Origin: JAANXG01 sp963731035
Lineage (GTDB): Bacteria > Pseudomonadota > Gammaproteobacteria > Arenicellales > JAANXG01
Direction: 5' to 3'
DNA length: 64,000 nt
Assembly: GCA_963731035.1 (NCBI GenBank)
Contig: CAVSUY010000013.1
Span: 142,778 to 206,777, forward strand
Below are positions 1 through 11,100 of this stretch, one piece after another. The notes under the pieces were generated by a model, which searched no databases, had not been told where the DNA came from, and saw only the letters and a program-made list of their open reading frames with translations. How positions within the stretch are numbered: the stretch's first letter is position 1; every line of letters begins with the position of its first letter. The translations under genes and the position numbers were made by a program.

Positions 1-351
1 CCGGTTGAACCGGACGTTCTCGAGCAGGACGATCTGTCCCGGAGACACGGAAACCCCGCCTTCCAGGTAGTCCTTCTCGAAGCGGACTTCGCGCTTAAGC
101 AGCTCCCGCAGTCGTACCGCAACGGGCGTCAGGGACAGTTCCGTCGTTGGCTCGCCTTCAGTCGGCCGCCCCATATGTGACATCACGATCACGGAAGCAC
201 CCCGCGACAGAGCCGTCTCCAACGTGGGCAGGACGGCGCGGATCCGCTGCTCGCTGGTGATGACGCCGTCCTCGATGGGTACGTTGAGATCCTCCCGGAT
301 CAAGACACGCTTGCCGGCAAGATCCAGGTCCATCATCTTCTTTATGTTCAT
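1..351 (-). CDS. pgk: phosphoglycerate kinase, N-terminal part (runs off window)
   Basis: This is the first 117 codons of a phosphoglycerate kinase; the 3' end lies beyond base 1. The enzyme interconverts 1,3-bisphosphoglycerate and 3-phosphoglycerate with ADP/ATP in glycolysis and the Calvin cycle. The N-domain is clear: GKRVLIREDLNVP near residue 14, the SHMGRP substrate-binding motif near residue 60, and LLENVRFN at the window edge. The start at 351 places ATG 31 bases after the stop of gap, so it is probably co-transcribed with tkt and gap. A second in-frame ATG lies five codons downstream and cannot be excluded. The rest of the protein is not visible. Confidence 0.93.
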   Translation of the reverse strand, partial: MNIKKMMDLDLAGKRVLIREDLNVPIEDGVITSEQRIRAVLPTLETALSRGASVIVMSHMGRPTEGEPTTELSLTPVAVRLRELLKREVRFEKDYLEGGVSVSPGQIVLLENVRFNR

Positions 352-382
352 GGTTCTCGCGGCCGTGCCCGGCGGCCAACGA

Positions 383-1393
383 TCAAGCGTTCATCCAGGC
401 CTTGCAGGTATCCAGCATGCGGTTGGAGAAGCCCCACTCGTTGTCGTACCAGGAGCACACCTTGACGGTGGTGCCGTTCACGACCCGGGTCATGTAGGTG
501 TCGTAGATCGCCGAGTGCGGATTGTGGTTGAAATCCACGGACACCAGGGGCTCTTCGTTGTAGGCGAGGATGCCTTTCAAGTCGCCCTCGGAAGCCCTGC
601 GCATGATGTCATGGATCTCCTCGACAGTGGTTTCACGCGCCGCGTGAAACGTCAGATCGACGATGGAGACGTTGATAGTGGGCACGCGCACGGAGAAGCC
701 GTCAAGCTTGCCGTTTAACTCAGGCAACACCAGACCTACCGCCGCCGCGGCGCCGGTCTTGGTGGGAATCATGGACTGGGTCGCCGAGCGGGCGCGCCTC
801 AGGTCCTTGTGGTAGACGTCCGTCAGAACCTGGTCGTTGGTGTAGGCGTGGATGGTGGTCATGATTCCGCCCAGCATGCCGATCTCGTCGTGCAGCGGCT
901 TGACGGTGGGCGCCAGGCAGTTGGTGGTGCAGGACGCGTTCGACACTACCGTGTGCTCGGGCTTGAGCACATGGTGGTTGACACCATAGACCACGGTGGC
1001 GTCCACGTCGCCGCCGCCGGGGGCCGAGATCAGCACCTTGCCGGCACCGCCAGCCAGATGGGCGCTGGCCTTCTCCTTGCTGGAGAACAGGCCGGTGCAC
1101 TCCATTACCACGTCTACGCCCAGATCAGACCACGGGAGCCTGCTCGGGTCGCGCTCGGCCAGGACCCTGACCGTGTCGCCTTCGACACGAAACGAATCGC
1201 CCTCCACGGTGACCTCGCGGTTGAAGCGGCCGTGGGCGGTGTCATACTGCAGCAGGTGCGCGTTGGTGTGGACATCTCCCAGGTCATTGACGGCGACGAC
1301 GTCGAAGTCATCCTGCTGCCCGGATTCGAATATCGCCCGGAACACGTTCCTTCCGATGCGTCCAAAACCATTGATTGCGACTCTGATAGCCAT
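383..1393 (-). CDS. gap: glyceraldehyde-3-phosphate dehydrogenase, type I
   Basis: A 336-residue GAPDH, the usual family length. It oxidises glyceraldehyde-3-phosphate to 1,3-bisphosphoglycerate with NAD(P). Visible motifs are the Rossmann start INGFGRIGRN at residue 5, the catalytic SNASCTTNCLAP segment holding the active-site cysteine near residue 155, and the C-terminal WYDNEWGFSNRM. An upstream in-frame start exists at 1438, but the ATG at 1393 matches the family N terminus (MAIRVAINGFG) and has a GGGG ribosome site seven bases upstream. It lies between tkt and pgk on the same strand, an arrangement common in autotrophic and heterotrophic gammaproteobacteria. Confidence 0.97.
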   Translation of the reverse strand: MAIRVAINGFGRIGRNVFRAIFESGQQDDFDVVAVNDLGDVHTNAHLLQYDTAHGRFNREVTVEGDSFRVEGDTVRVLAERDPSRLPWSDLGVDVVMECTGLFSSKEKASAHLAGGAGKVLISAPGGGDVDATVVYGVNHHVLKPEHTVVSNASCTTNCLAPTVKPLHDEIGMLGGIMTTIHAYTNDQVLTDVYHKDLRRARSATQSMIPTKTGAAAAVGLVLPELNGKLDGFSVRVPTINVSIVDLTFHAARETTVEEIHDIMRRASEGDLKGILAYNEEPLVSVDFNHNPHSAIYDTYMTRVVNGTTVKVCSWYDNEWGFSNRMLDTCKAWMNA

Positions 1394-1493
1394 TGAAAAC
1401 CCCTTTGATTCAATAGACAGATAACGGAAACGAGGCACTTCTGTGATTGGTGGCGCCCGGCCGACTATTGAAGCGGGCGCGGCGGATATCAGC

Positions 1494-3506
1494 TCATTCG
1501 CCCAGCAGTTCCCCGGCGACTTGCGCGACCCGGTCGACGGTGAAACCCAGGTCCTTGAATACCTCCCCGGCCGGCGCGGATTCCCCGAACCGGTCCAGCC
1601 CGACGATTCTACCTTCCCGACCCACGTACTTATACCACAGCGGCGTCACTCCGGCTTCGACGGCCATTCGTTTGGCGGCTTCCCGGGGCAACACGCGTTC
1701 CCGGTATTGCCGGTTCTGGGCATCGAATACATCACAGCTTGGCATCGACACCACGCGGATGCGGCCCGGGTAACGCTTTGCCGCCTGCACCGCCAAATCC
1801 ACCTCTGAGCCGGTGGCAATGATAATCAACTCGGGCGATCCTTCGCTGTCCACCAGCACGTACCCACCCCTGGCGATGTCGGCGACCTGGCTGGAAGTGC
1901 GCGGCTGGTGGGCCACGGACTGGCGGGTCAGCAGCAGGCTGGTCGGCCTGCCGCGGCGCTCGATCGCCTCCTTCCAGGCCACCGCCGTCTCGACGGCGTC
2001 GCAGGGCCGCCACACCGACATTCCGGGGATCAGGCGCAGCGAGCTTGCGTGCTCGACAGGCTGGTGGGTGGGACCGTCCTCGCCCAGGCCGATGGAGTCG
2101 TGGGTGTAGACGAATATGCTGCCCACCCCCATCAAAGCGGCCATGCGCACCGCGTTGCGGGCGTAGTCGGAGAACACCAGGAAAGTGCCGCAGTACGGAA
2201 TGAATCCGCCGTGCAGGGCCAGGCCGTTCACCATCGCCGACATGGCGAATTCCCTGACCCCGTAGTAGACGTAGTTGCCGTTCGCCTCGCCCGCCGTAAT
2301 CGCCACCGAGCCCGACCAGGTGGTGTTGTTGGACCCCGTCAGGTCCGCCGAGCCGCCAATCAGCTCCGGAAGGGCCGGTGCATAGGCGTTGATGGCGGCC
2401 TGGGAAGACTTTCGGGTGGCATCTTTTTTCGCTTCCCGCTCGGCGGCCTCGATGAAGGCGTCGGCGGTTCCGCTCCATCCCAGGGGCAGCTCGCCGGCCA
2501 GGCGCCTGCTCAGCTCGGCGGCCCTGTCCGGATCGTCCGCGCGGTAGCGCTCCAGCCGCTCGCGCCAGGCGGACTCCGCCGCCGCGCCCCGCTCGCGGGC
2601 GTCCCATGCCGCGTAGATATCCGCGGGAATCTCGAACGGCGGGTACTCCCAGCCGATGGTCTGGCGGACCAGCGCCACCTCGTCCGCGCCAAGAGCAGCG
2701 CCGTGGGTCGAGGCGCTCCCCTGCTTGTTGGGCGATCCCCACCCGATGACGGTTTTACAGCAAATGACGGACGGCCGAGCCGCCTCGGCACGCGCCTCGA
2801 CAATGGCCTTGTTAACCTGCTCCGGGTCGTGACCGTCAACGCCGGCGACCACGTGCCAACCATAGGCCCGAAATCGTGCCGGCGTGTCGTCGGTGAACCA
2901 GCCTTTTACGTCACCGTCGATGGAGATGCCGTTGTCGTCCCAGAATACGATCAGCTTCCCCAGCCCGAGCGTCGCCGCCAGTGAGCAGGCTTCGTGAGAG
3001 ATGCCCTCCATCAGGCATCCGTCGCCCGCGAACACGTAAGTGTAGTGGTCGATGATCGAAACATCAGGCTTGTTGAACCGGGCCGCCAGGACCTTCTCCG
3101 CCAGCGCCATGCCGACGGAATTCGCCAGCCCCTGGCCCAGGGGACCGGTGGTGGTCTCAATACCCGGTGTGTCGCCATATTCCGGGTGACCCGGCGTCAT
3201 GGAATGCAACTGCCGGAACTGCTCGATCTGCGACATGGGCAGGTCGTATCCGCTCAGATGCAACAGGGAATAATGCAGCATCGAGCCGTGGCCGTTGGAT
3301 AGAACGAAGCGGTCCCGGTTCGGCCACCCGGGATTGGCCGGGTTGTGCGCGAGGAAATCATTCCAAAGGACCTCGGCGATGTCCGCCATTCCCATGGGCA
3401 TCCCCGGATGACCCGAATTGGCTTTTTGCACGGCGTCCATGCTCAAGGCGCGGATCGCGTTCGCCAGTCTTCTTCTGTCTCTCGAGAGCTCTGCCTTGGC
3501 AGACAT
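1494..3506 (-). CDS. tkt: transketolase
   Basis: A 670-residue transketolase, which moves two-carbon ketol units in the pentose phosphate or Calvin cycle using thiamine diphosphate. Seen in order: AVQKANSGHPGMPMG near the N terminus, the ThDP/Mg motif GDGCLMEGISHEA near residue 155, the DDNGISIDGDV stretch, and the pyrimidine-domain segment with THDSIGLGEDGPTHQPVEH. The ATG at 3506 is preferred over an in-frame one at 3536 because it matches family N termini and is preceded by GGGGAG. The gap between tkt and gap is 100 bases; the three genes tkt, gap and pgk probably form one transcription unit. Confidence 0.97.
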   Translation of the reverse strand: MSAKAELSRDRRRLANAIRALSMDAVQKANSGHPGMPMGMADIAEVLWNDFLAHNPANPGWPNRDRFVLSNGHGSMLHYSLLHLSGYDLPMSQIEQFRQLHSMTPGHPEYGDTPGIETTTGPLGQGLANSVGMALAEKVLAARFNKPDVSIIDHYTYVFAGDGCLMEGISHEACSLAATLGLGKLIVFWDDNGISIDGDVKGWFTDDTPARFRAYGWHVVAGVDGHDPEQVNKAIVEARAEAARPSVICCKTVIGWGSPNKQGSASTHGAALGADEVALVRQTIGWEYPPFEIPADIYAAWDARERGAAAESAWRERLERYRADDPDRAAELSRRLAGELPLGWSGTADAFIEAAEREAKKDATRKSSQAAINAYAPALPELIGGSADLTGSNNTTWSGSVAITAGEANGNYVYYGVREFAMSAMVNGLALHGGFIPYCGTFLVFSDYARNAVRMAALMGVGSIFVYTHDSIGLGEDGPTHQPVEHASSLRLIPGMSVWRPCDAVETAVAWKEAIERRGRPTSLLLTRQSVAHQPRTSSQVADIARGGYVLVDSEGSPELIIIATGSEVDLAVQAAKRYPGRIRVVSMPSCDVFDAQNRQYRERVLPREAAKRMAVEAGVTPLWYKYVGREGRIVGLDRFGESAPAGEVFKDLGFTVDRVAQVAGELLGE

Positions 3507-3662
3507 GCGTTCTAGTCTCCCCACAAATGTTGACAATCATGGCAGGCCGAGGCTATCGGACCTCCGCCGCTGTGTGCCGCGCGCCTCAACCGTTGGCGAT
3601 ATGTCGAGAAAGGACGGCCCCGCTCATGCTCAACGTACCCGTCGGCCCGTGTCCGGACCCCG

Positions 3663-4514
3663 CTACGTCGCCGTATTTCTGTGCACCAGCAGAGTGTACA
3701 GATCGGCGCGATCGGTGATCCAGGACCACCATTCCTCCAGCATCGCCGGGTGGCTGGCGGCAACCACGGACACCTTGCGGTGCAGGAACAGATTTCCTGC
3801 CGGCAACTCCACACCTTCCATGGTCACCGCACTGCCGCCGGCTTCCTTCAGTATCAGACTGCCCGCAGCGTAGTCCCAAAGGTGCTGCCCGCCGTGTAGA
3901 TACAGCTGAAAGCGGTCGGCTGCCAGCCAGCACCATTCCAGGACGCAGGCACCGAAGTTTCGCTGCGACTTGAATGGCGGCTGGGCAACGAGATGTTCAG
4001 ACACTGTGCGTGGCAGTCGCTTGAAATCCACGCACGCGACACAGTGCTCGGCGGAGCGCCGCGACGCGCCGCCCAGGCGATGCCCGTTCATCCATGCACC
4101 ACCACCGGCGACGGCCGTGAAGCATTCATCCCGAACGGGGTCGAACACGATCCCCTGCACCGGTACCCGGTTCTCGAGCAAGGCGAGCGAGACTCCGTAG
4201 AACGGCAGTCCCGAGGTGAAATTCGTGGTGCCATCAAGAGGATCCAGGCACCAGACGCGTCGGTTTCCAGCCCGGAGCACCCGCGCCCGTTCGTCTTCCG
4301 GCGTCTCCTCCCCTACGAAAGGAATGTCGGGATGGATCTCCCGAAGGGCCTCCTCGATGCGTTTCTGCAGCGCCAAGTCGATGTCTGTCACGTAGCTGCC
4401 GTCACGCTTGGCGGAGATCGTTTCGTGCACACGCGAGCCCGGCAACAACTCCAGGCCGATATCGCGTATCAGCGTCGACAGCGTATCCAGCGATGGATCG
4501 CCGGCATCATTCAT
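3663..4514 (-). CDS. inositol monophosphatase family protein
   Basis: A 283-residue metal-dependent sugar-phosphatase of the inositol monophosphatase (FIG) superfamily. The three metal-binding motifs are present: GEET near residue 68, LDPLDGTTNF near residue 91, and WDYAAGSLILKEAGG near residue 214. The protein has CAACVDFK-like variation but no missing catalytic motif that I can see. The physiological substrate cannot be read from sequence; SuhB, HisN-like and CysQ-like activities are all found in this superfamily, and it is not an obvious SuhB by length or context. It lies between the Chp chemotaxis genes upstream and tkt downstream, 156 bases from the tkt start. That 156-base gap shows nothing I recognise. 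Confidence 0.85.
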   Translation of the reverse strand: MNDAGDPSLDTLSTLIRDIGLELLPGSRVHETISAKRDGSYVTDIDLALQKRIEEALREIHPDIPFVGEETPEDERARVLRAGNRRVWCLDPLDGTTNFTSGLPFYGVSLALLENRVPVQGIVFDPVRDECFTAVAGGGAWMNGHRLGGASRRSAEHCVACVDFKRLPRTVSEHLVAQPPFKSQRNFGACVLEWCWLAADRFQLYLHGGQHLWDYAAGSLILKEAGGSAVTMEGVELPAGNLFLHRKVSVVAASHPAMLEEWWSWITDRADLYTLLVHRNTAT

Positions 4515-4568
4515 TACATTGCATCTCTGACAACTCGAGGTACAGCCGTCGCCGACATCGGCCCGGCT

Positions 4569-5012
4569 TCACCGGTCCGGGTAGAAGGCGGCTTTCAAGG
4601 CATCGAAGTCGGGAATCACCAGGGTTCTGTCGTCGACCGCCACGGCGCCCGCCACAAACCTGTTCGAGACTTCCGGGGGGATGGAAACGGCGCGGGCCGA
4701 GTCCGGAATCTCCAGACTCCGGGGCTCCCCGCTCAGACCCAACGCGAAATAGTCGAAGGGTTCCCGCCCGGGAAGGGGGTAAAACACGCACACCCGGTTG
4801 AACTGCGCCATCTCCCGATCGGCCGCAAGCCGCTCGAATGATACCAACGTTACGGGATTATTTCTCCAGCGGAAGTATCCCAACACCCACGATTCGACGG
4901 CGGGCAGGGGCTTGACGTCGGAGGGGTTCGAGACGATTTCCGCGACCGCTGGGGACGGCACCACCAGGGTGGCGATTCCGGTCGGCACCATAACGGCGGG
5001 GATACCGGGCAT
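4569..5012 (-). CDS. chpC: CheW-domain protein, ChpC-like
   Basis: A 147-residue single CheW-like domain. CheW domains couple receptors to the histidine kinase; in Pseudomonas ChpC is the accessory CheW protein of the Pil/Chp twitching system. The N-terminal pattern (VMVPTGIATLVVPSPAVAEIV), the VLGYFRWRNNPVTLVSFERL strand pair and the late FVAGAVAVDDRTLVIPDFDAL are typical of the fold. It starts four bases after the preceding 151-residue gene and lies at the 3' end of the chp cluster, the position chpC occupies in Pseudomonas. The symbol is given from fold plus position; orthology is inferred, not tested. Confidence 0.75.
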   Translation of the reverse strand: MPGIPAVMVPTGIATLVVPSPAVAEIVSNPSDVKPLPAVESWVLGYFRWRNNPVTLVSFERLAADREMAQFNRVCVFYPLPGREPFDYFALGLSGEPRSLEIPDSARAVSIPPEVSNRFVAGAVAVDDRTLVIPDFDALKAAFYPDR

Positions 5013-5016
5013 GAGG

Positions 5017-5472
5017 CTACAAGCCCACTGCCGCGGCGGCGCGCCGCAGGCAGCGCTGCAAGCGCGGCAAGTCGAGCACCAGGTATTCGGGTTCCATCTG
5101 GGGGCAAAGGCCCGTTATCACCGCGCCTCCGGGCAGCGTGGAGCCGAGGGGATTGAACGCTTGAATCGCCGGTTTCTCGTGCTCGGGAATCAGGTACACG
5201 TGCTCGGCCGCGAGCGCCATGCGCCGGGAGTCTTCGGACAACAGGATGGCGTATTCCCATTCAGCCACCGGTGTTCCCAGAAGCAGGCCCAGCCTCAGTA
5301 CGGGAACCCGGCCGTCGGCGGCCGGCAGCCAGGCCGTGTGCAGCGCCAGACCGTCGCCGACCGGCTCGAACGCGCCGCGGTTGCGGCGTTCGATGGTCAC
5401 AGTCTGGTCAGCGGCCAAGAGGAAAGCGAAACCGCCTTCGCGGATCCGCAAAAAAGCCCGTTGGTCAAGCAT
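5017..5472 (-). CDS. uncharacterised protein of the chp cluster, possibly a degenerate CheW-like domain
   Basis: A 151-residue protein that I do not recognise with certainty. It lies 15 bases after chpA and four bases before the chpC-like gene, so it is surely part of the same transcript. The sequence is rich in short beta-like stretches (LLAADQTVTIERRNRG, VPVLRLGLLLGT, EYAILLSEDSRRMALAAEHV, YLVLDLPRLQRCL), a layout resembling two halves of a CheW barrel. There is no signal peptide, membrane segment or catalytic motif. Position suggests a scaffold or adaptor role in Chp signalling. It stands where Pseudomonas has chpB (a CheB methylesterase), but shows no CheB features. Confidence 0.7.
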   Translation of the reverse strand: MLDQRAFLRIREGGFAFLLAADQTVTIERRNRGAFEPVGDGLALHTAWLPAADGRVPVLRLGLLLGTPVAEWEYAILLSEDSRRMALAAEHVYLIPEHEKPAIQAFNPLGSTLPGGAVITGLCPQMEPEYLVLDLPRLQRCLRRAAAAVGL

Positions 5473-5487
5473 CCGACGGATACCGGA

Positions 5488-8193
5488 TCAATGGACTGTC
5501 GACTGAGGGGCCCTTTTCAACAGGGCATTCACCTGTTCCAACAGCTCCCGCTCTTGATAGGGTTTGGTGAGATAAGCATTAGCCCCCAATTCCATGGCCC
5601 TTTCCCGATGCTTCGACCCGGCCCGGGAGGTGATCACGATGATGGGGATATCCCGATAGTTGGGGTCCTCGCGGATCCGGGTGGTGAGCTCGTAGCCGTC
5701 CATTCTCGGCATTTCGATGTCTATCAGCATCAAGTCCGGCTTGCCCTGGACCAGTTGATCCAGAGCATCGATACCATCCCGCGCCATGATGACCTCCATC
5801 CCGTGGCGCCCGAGGTTGCGCCCGGTCACCTTGCGTACGGTGAGGGAGTCGTCCACCACCATCACCTTCGGCAGGGCGTCGACCTTGCTGGGGGCGACCT
5901 CCTGCCTGATTGCCGGTACCCGCTCCTGCGCCAGCCACAAAGCCGCCAGATCCAAAATCAGGACCACCGAGCCGTCGCCGGTTATGGTGGCGCCGTTGAT
6001 GCTGGATATCCGTCCGAGATGGTCGCCCAGCTGCTTGACGACGATCTCGTCGGTCTCGATCAGGTCATCCACGCGCACCGCCACGTCGCGAGCGCCCATC
6101 CGCACCAGCAGCACCGGAATGCGTTTACCCGGAACGGCGGGCTCCAACCCCAGGGTGGCGGTGAGATCCATGAGGGTGTAAACGCGATCATCGTGCCGGA
6201 ACAACGGATCGCCGTCCTTGGACACCTCGACCAGATTCTCCGGCTCGGTCTTCATCACGGTTTCGATAACCCCCAGCGGAATCGCGAACCGCTGGTCGCC
6301 GCAGCGCACGAACATCGCCCGAGTGATGGACAGCGACAGCGGCAGCCGCAGCTCGAAACTGACGCCCGCCCCGGGCCGATTCTCCAAACTCAGGCTTCCG
6401 CCCAGCCTGCGTACAGCATCGTTGACTACGTCCAGGCCAACCCCGCGGCCGGACAGCTGGGTCACCGAGCGGGCGGTGGAAAAGCCCGACAAAACGATCA
6501 ACTGGATGATCTCATCATCGCTCAGGTCCGAGTCCGCGGCCAGCAGCCCGGCCTCGACGGCCCGGGTCTTGATGCGGTCCACATCCAGGCCGGCACCGTC
6601 GTCCGAGAACTTGAGGACAACTTCGTTGCCTTCCTGCCGGCAATCAATTCGGACACTGCCGCGCGCCGGCTTGCCGGCTGCGCTCCGCACGTCGGCGGAC
6701 TCGATGCCATGGTCCAGTGAGTTGCGGATCATGTGATCGAGGGCCTCGCTGAGTTGATCGAGTATGTTCCTGTCCACCTCGATGTCTGCTCCGCTGACCT
6801 GGAAATCCACCTGCTTGCCAAGTTCCCGGGCAGTCTGCCTGGTTTGATGTCTCAGGCGCGGTACCAACGTATTGAAAGGCACCATACGGGCGCTCATGAG
6901 TCCATCCTGGAGCTCGCTGTTGAGCATGGCCTGCTGCGACAGCGCGCCTTCGGTCTGGGTCGCGAATCGGTTCAATCCGGCCTGGATCGTCACCAGGTCG
7001 TCCAGGCTCTCGGACAGGCTCCGGGACAACTGCTGGAGGCGGCTGTAGCGATCCATCTCCAGCGGGTCGAAATCGTGGCCCGCTTCGGAAACCTGCTCTT
7101 CGGCTACCCGGGACCGGATCTGCGTGTCGGCCTGAATGTCCAGCTCGCGCACCTGGTCGGAGAAACGCGCCACATTGGCGCGCAGCTCGTTGAGGTTGCC
7201 TTTCAGACCGCTCAACTGTTCCTCGATCTGGGATCTGGAAATACTGACCTCGCCCGCGTAATTCACCAGCTTGTCGAGGACATTGGAATGTATGCGCACA
7301 GTGGCGCGAGGAGTCGCGGGGCGGGGCGGCTGCCCGGCCTGATCGCTCTCGCGGGCGGGTGCTTCCTCGGCGATGGTCTCGGGCTGACCGGTATCGGGCC
7401 CCTCAGCGGCCGCCTTCCGCCCGGGCGTCGACTCCATGCCTTCCTCGGGAATTAAGGACACTGCCGGGCGCGCGGCCTCGGGATTCGGTGCCGGCTGCAC
7501 CCGGGGCGCACCTGAGCCGGCGCGAAGACGTTCGATCAGCCGCGGCTCGGCCTTCGGCGCGTCTCCGCCTTCCAGAGCCTGGACCATATTGGCCAGCGTA
7601 TCGTGCACTTCCTCCAGCAGGTCCAGCAACTCGCCGTGGGACTCCGTGCCCTCGTCGGACGCGCTCTCCAGCATGGTCTCCGCGTCGTGGCTCAGATCCC
7701 CGATGTTCTCCACACCGGCGGCTCTGGCACTCCCCTTGAGCGTGTGCAGCTCGCGCTTCAGCGTGTTGGCCAGGTGAGAGCCGACGCCCGCTTCCCGTCC
7801 GCGCTGCAGCGTCGACTCGAATCTGGAAAGGATGTCGGCGGCTTCCTCCATGAACACATCCTTCAAACCGGCGTCCGCATCAGCATCGGCATTCTCGGAC
7901 GCGGACTCCCTCTCCTCCATACCGGTACCGGCTTCGACGGTCTGTTTCCGCAGCCCGGCATCCGCAGTGGCCGGTCCCGACGCGTCCTCCGGCTTCGCTT
8001 CGTCCAGGCGGTCGAAAACGCTCGCGCCGGCGGATTCATCAACTGCCGGCCCGGATTCCTGCTGGTTCCTCTGCGAAGCGCCGGGTCCCGGTGACGAACT
8101 CGGAGACCAGCTCCAGACCGCTCGAACGCTTCTTTTCCACGACATCATCGGCGGACTTCGCTTCGTTCCAGGTTTCCTCGATGCGTCCGGCAA
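5488..8193 (-). pseudogene. chpA: chpA, 3' part: kinase core, CheW and receiver domains (separated by a frameshift)
   Basis: This reading frame encodes the second half of the large hybrid kinase ChpA. Seen in order: an Hpt domain with HTLKGSARAAG, a dimerisation/HATPase core with DHMIRNSLDHGIE and FSDDGAGLD, a CheW-like domain, and a C-terminal receiver with VMVVDDSLTVRKV, the phospho-acceptor aspartate in LMLIDIEMPRMDG and the LTKPYQ lysine. It overlaps the upstream half between 8039 and 8193 in a frame displaced by one base. The only upstream start is a TTG at 8193 inside the other half, without a ribosome site, so independent translation is unlikely. Removing one base near 8085-8100 would give a single protein of about 1,908 residues. 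Confidence 0.85.
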
Positions 8194-11100
8194 GCTCCGT
8201 CAGTTCGTGGCGGACCACGTCGGGGAATCGCTTGTCGCGATTGAGATGATCCAGCACCTTAGCCGTGGCGATGAGCAGCGAATCGAGGGATTCCATGTCC
8301 TCTTTATACAGTCCCTCACCACGGGCTTTCCTGGCGTGGAGTGCACGGTCGAGCGCAGTATAGGCCTCCGACATCTCCACCAGATGCAGGGAGCGCGCGT
8401 TGCCCTGGAGGGTGTGCACCGCTCTGAGGAACTCGTCGCCGATGCCGGCGTCTCCACGCCTGTTGCACTCGTCGATTGCGGTGCGAATGGCGGCGATGTG
8501 CGACAGTGCCTCCTTGGAAAAGATCTTGATGACCTCGTCGTCGAAGGGCGATTCGCTGTCGCGCTCTTCGCGGGCGCCGGCGAGATCGTGACCTTCCTCG
8601 CCGAGATCCTCGATACTCAGCGGGGCGGGCGTGCCACGATCTGCTTCCGGGTGCGTGAAACTCACGGACTTCGACGCACCGGCCTCGGATGGAGAGGCAA
8701 TTTCAGAAGCCGGAGAAATTTCCTGCTGCGCCGCCCCCCCCCCGCCGCTCGGCTGGAGTGCCGAAGCTCGCTCCCGCCAAGCACGGAGGTCGGTGCTGCT
8801 GTCCAACCCCGATTCGAGCAGCTTGCTCAACTCAGTACGCGCCCGGGAGGCGAAGTCGACCACCGATTCCGACACGGGGACGTCGCCCTCCAGGCAACGG
8901 TTCAGCACATCCTCGACGATCCAGGCCAGCTCCGCAATGCCCCGGGCCTTGGCCATGCGCCCGCTGCCCTTGATGGTATGGAAGCTGCGTCGCACGTCAC
9001 CGAGGGCGGCTTCACTGCCGTGATCGGCCGCCAGGACCCGGAGATTCTCTTCGATCGTCTGCAGGCATTCTCGCGCTTCCTCGGCAAAGACCTCGCGCAC
9101 GATCTCGTCCTCCTCGCCATCCGAATCGGCGTCGCCCGAGTCGGACCCGGCCACGGATTCAGGAGTTGCCTGCGCGTCGGGCAGCAGCTTCAGGGATTCG
9201 GCCAGCCCGCTCAAGGTGTCAAGCGAACGGCTGAGAGTCTTCTCGACCTCTTCTGACAGGAAGCTCGGATCATCGGTTACGATGTCCAGCAGGTTGATCA
9301 TTTCCTGGGCGATGCGCTGCAGGCTGAGCTGTTCCTGTTGGTGGGCCGCGGCGCCGATATCCCTCAGACTCTGGCGCAGCGTCCGGTAGGTTTCGTAGTC
9401 GCTATTGTTTTCGGTCCATACGGCGAATGAATCCCGTATCTTCCTCAGCGTGGAAACCGGATCCACCTGAGCCAGACTGTCCCCCGACCCCGCGCTCTCG
9501 AGCTCCGTCATGGCGCGGCCGAGCAGCGCGTCGATATTGGGCACGTTGCGCTCCATACCCTCGACGTATGCCTCGGTGGTACCGATACTCACCGCCAGCG
9601 CGTCCAGCAGCGCATCGGACGGAAACGCATCGCCGGTCATCAGGGATCGTATCTGCGCTATCGCCAGCTCCAGCAGATCGCAGAGCTTATGCCGGCCCAG
9701 CATCCTCACCGCGCCGTGCACCTGCCCCAGGGATTCCACCACGGCCGCCAGGCTGTCGTTGTCGGAGGTGTCCTTGGAGTACTGCTCGAGATTCTGTTCC
9801 GCCTCCTTGAGGCTGTCGGCGATCTGCCCCGCCACCGCCGTCACCAGCCTGCGAAGCTCGTCGGCCTCCAGAGCATCAGCGTCTATCTCATGGGACTCGA
9901 TCGCCAAGCTCGGCAGATCGGCCGGTACAGCGCGAGCCGACAGCTGGTCCAACACTGATGCTGCTTCGGTTCGCCAGGCGCCCGTGATTCTCTCCGGGTC
10001 CGTGAGCGATTGCTCAATGAACAACAAGGCCCGCGCCGCGGTCAGCAGGGCTTCTTCCGAATGATCGGGCTGATCACCGTCGAATAGGGCCTGACGAACA
10101 CCGGCAGACACCTCGGCCAGTTCGTTGACGCCGTTCTCACGCGCAGCGTCAGCAACTTCATTCAGGCGCCGCTCGCAAGCCTCGAAGTCGTCATCGGCAA
10201 TCTTGGTCCGCGAGTAGTTCTCCAGCGCGCTTTGAACGAGCGCGAGGGGTTCCGCCACCTGCTCCCGGATCGTGGCCAGGGCGGACGCTTCCGGCGGTGG
10301 AGCTTCGCCTGATTCCGCCCCGAGAAGAGCATCCAGGTCGAACAAGTGGACTACCGCACGCGTAGCTTCGGTGCTCACGCCGCTGCGGCCGATGTGGTAC
10401 AACATGAAGCGGACGGGTTTCTCGGCCCCCTCCCTGGCGATCGCCGCCTCGCTGTTCTCAGAAAGCTTGCGCATCAGCTGGTCCAGCTGCGCCAGTGCAT
10501 GCTTCCTGGGGTCGTCACGGCTGAGCTCGACATCCTTCAAGATATCCAGGTAAGCCCGGGCCACCCACCAGATCTGCATCGATACCTGGAACCGGGACAG
10601 CTCGTACAACTCGGTCACGACATTGACGAGCTCCTGCCAGGCCCCTTCGTCTTTCTGGTCGCGCAGCCATTTCAGCAGACTCCCCTGGAACCGGCGGCGC
10701 AGGTCGCGTGCACGCTCCTCGTATTGCCCCGTGTCGACCTCGGTCGCCGCTCTGTCGCGGGATGGGTACACCTCCAGGTCCGGTTGGAACAGCGAGTACG
10801 GATCCAGCGCCTCTGCCTGCCGGGCGCGCCGCAGCTCATTGATAACGTCGACGTTGTCTATGGGCCGATCGGGCAGACCGTTCGCGAGTCGCTCCATGTA
10901 ATTCGACAGGTGGTTCAGACCCTCTCCCAGCAACTCGTTGGCAACCGGGCTGCCGTTCCCCTTGATCTTTCCTGAAACCACAGCGGACGCCAGGGACTCA
11001 GTCTCCTGGGCAAGCTGGGCGGCGCCGTCCAGCTCCACCATCTGCAGCGTGCCCGCGACTTGGTGGACGCTGTTCGCGAACAGGCGCAGTGGGGTCAGAT

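Noticed and set aside
1732..2984. Long frames on both strands inside tkt
   Set aside because: Shadows of transketolase, arginine/glycine-rich with no domain.
4798..6720. Long forward frame of 640 codons opposite chpA
   Set aside because: Antisense shadow caused by high GC; no protein family features, while chpA motifs are on the other strand.
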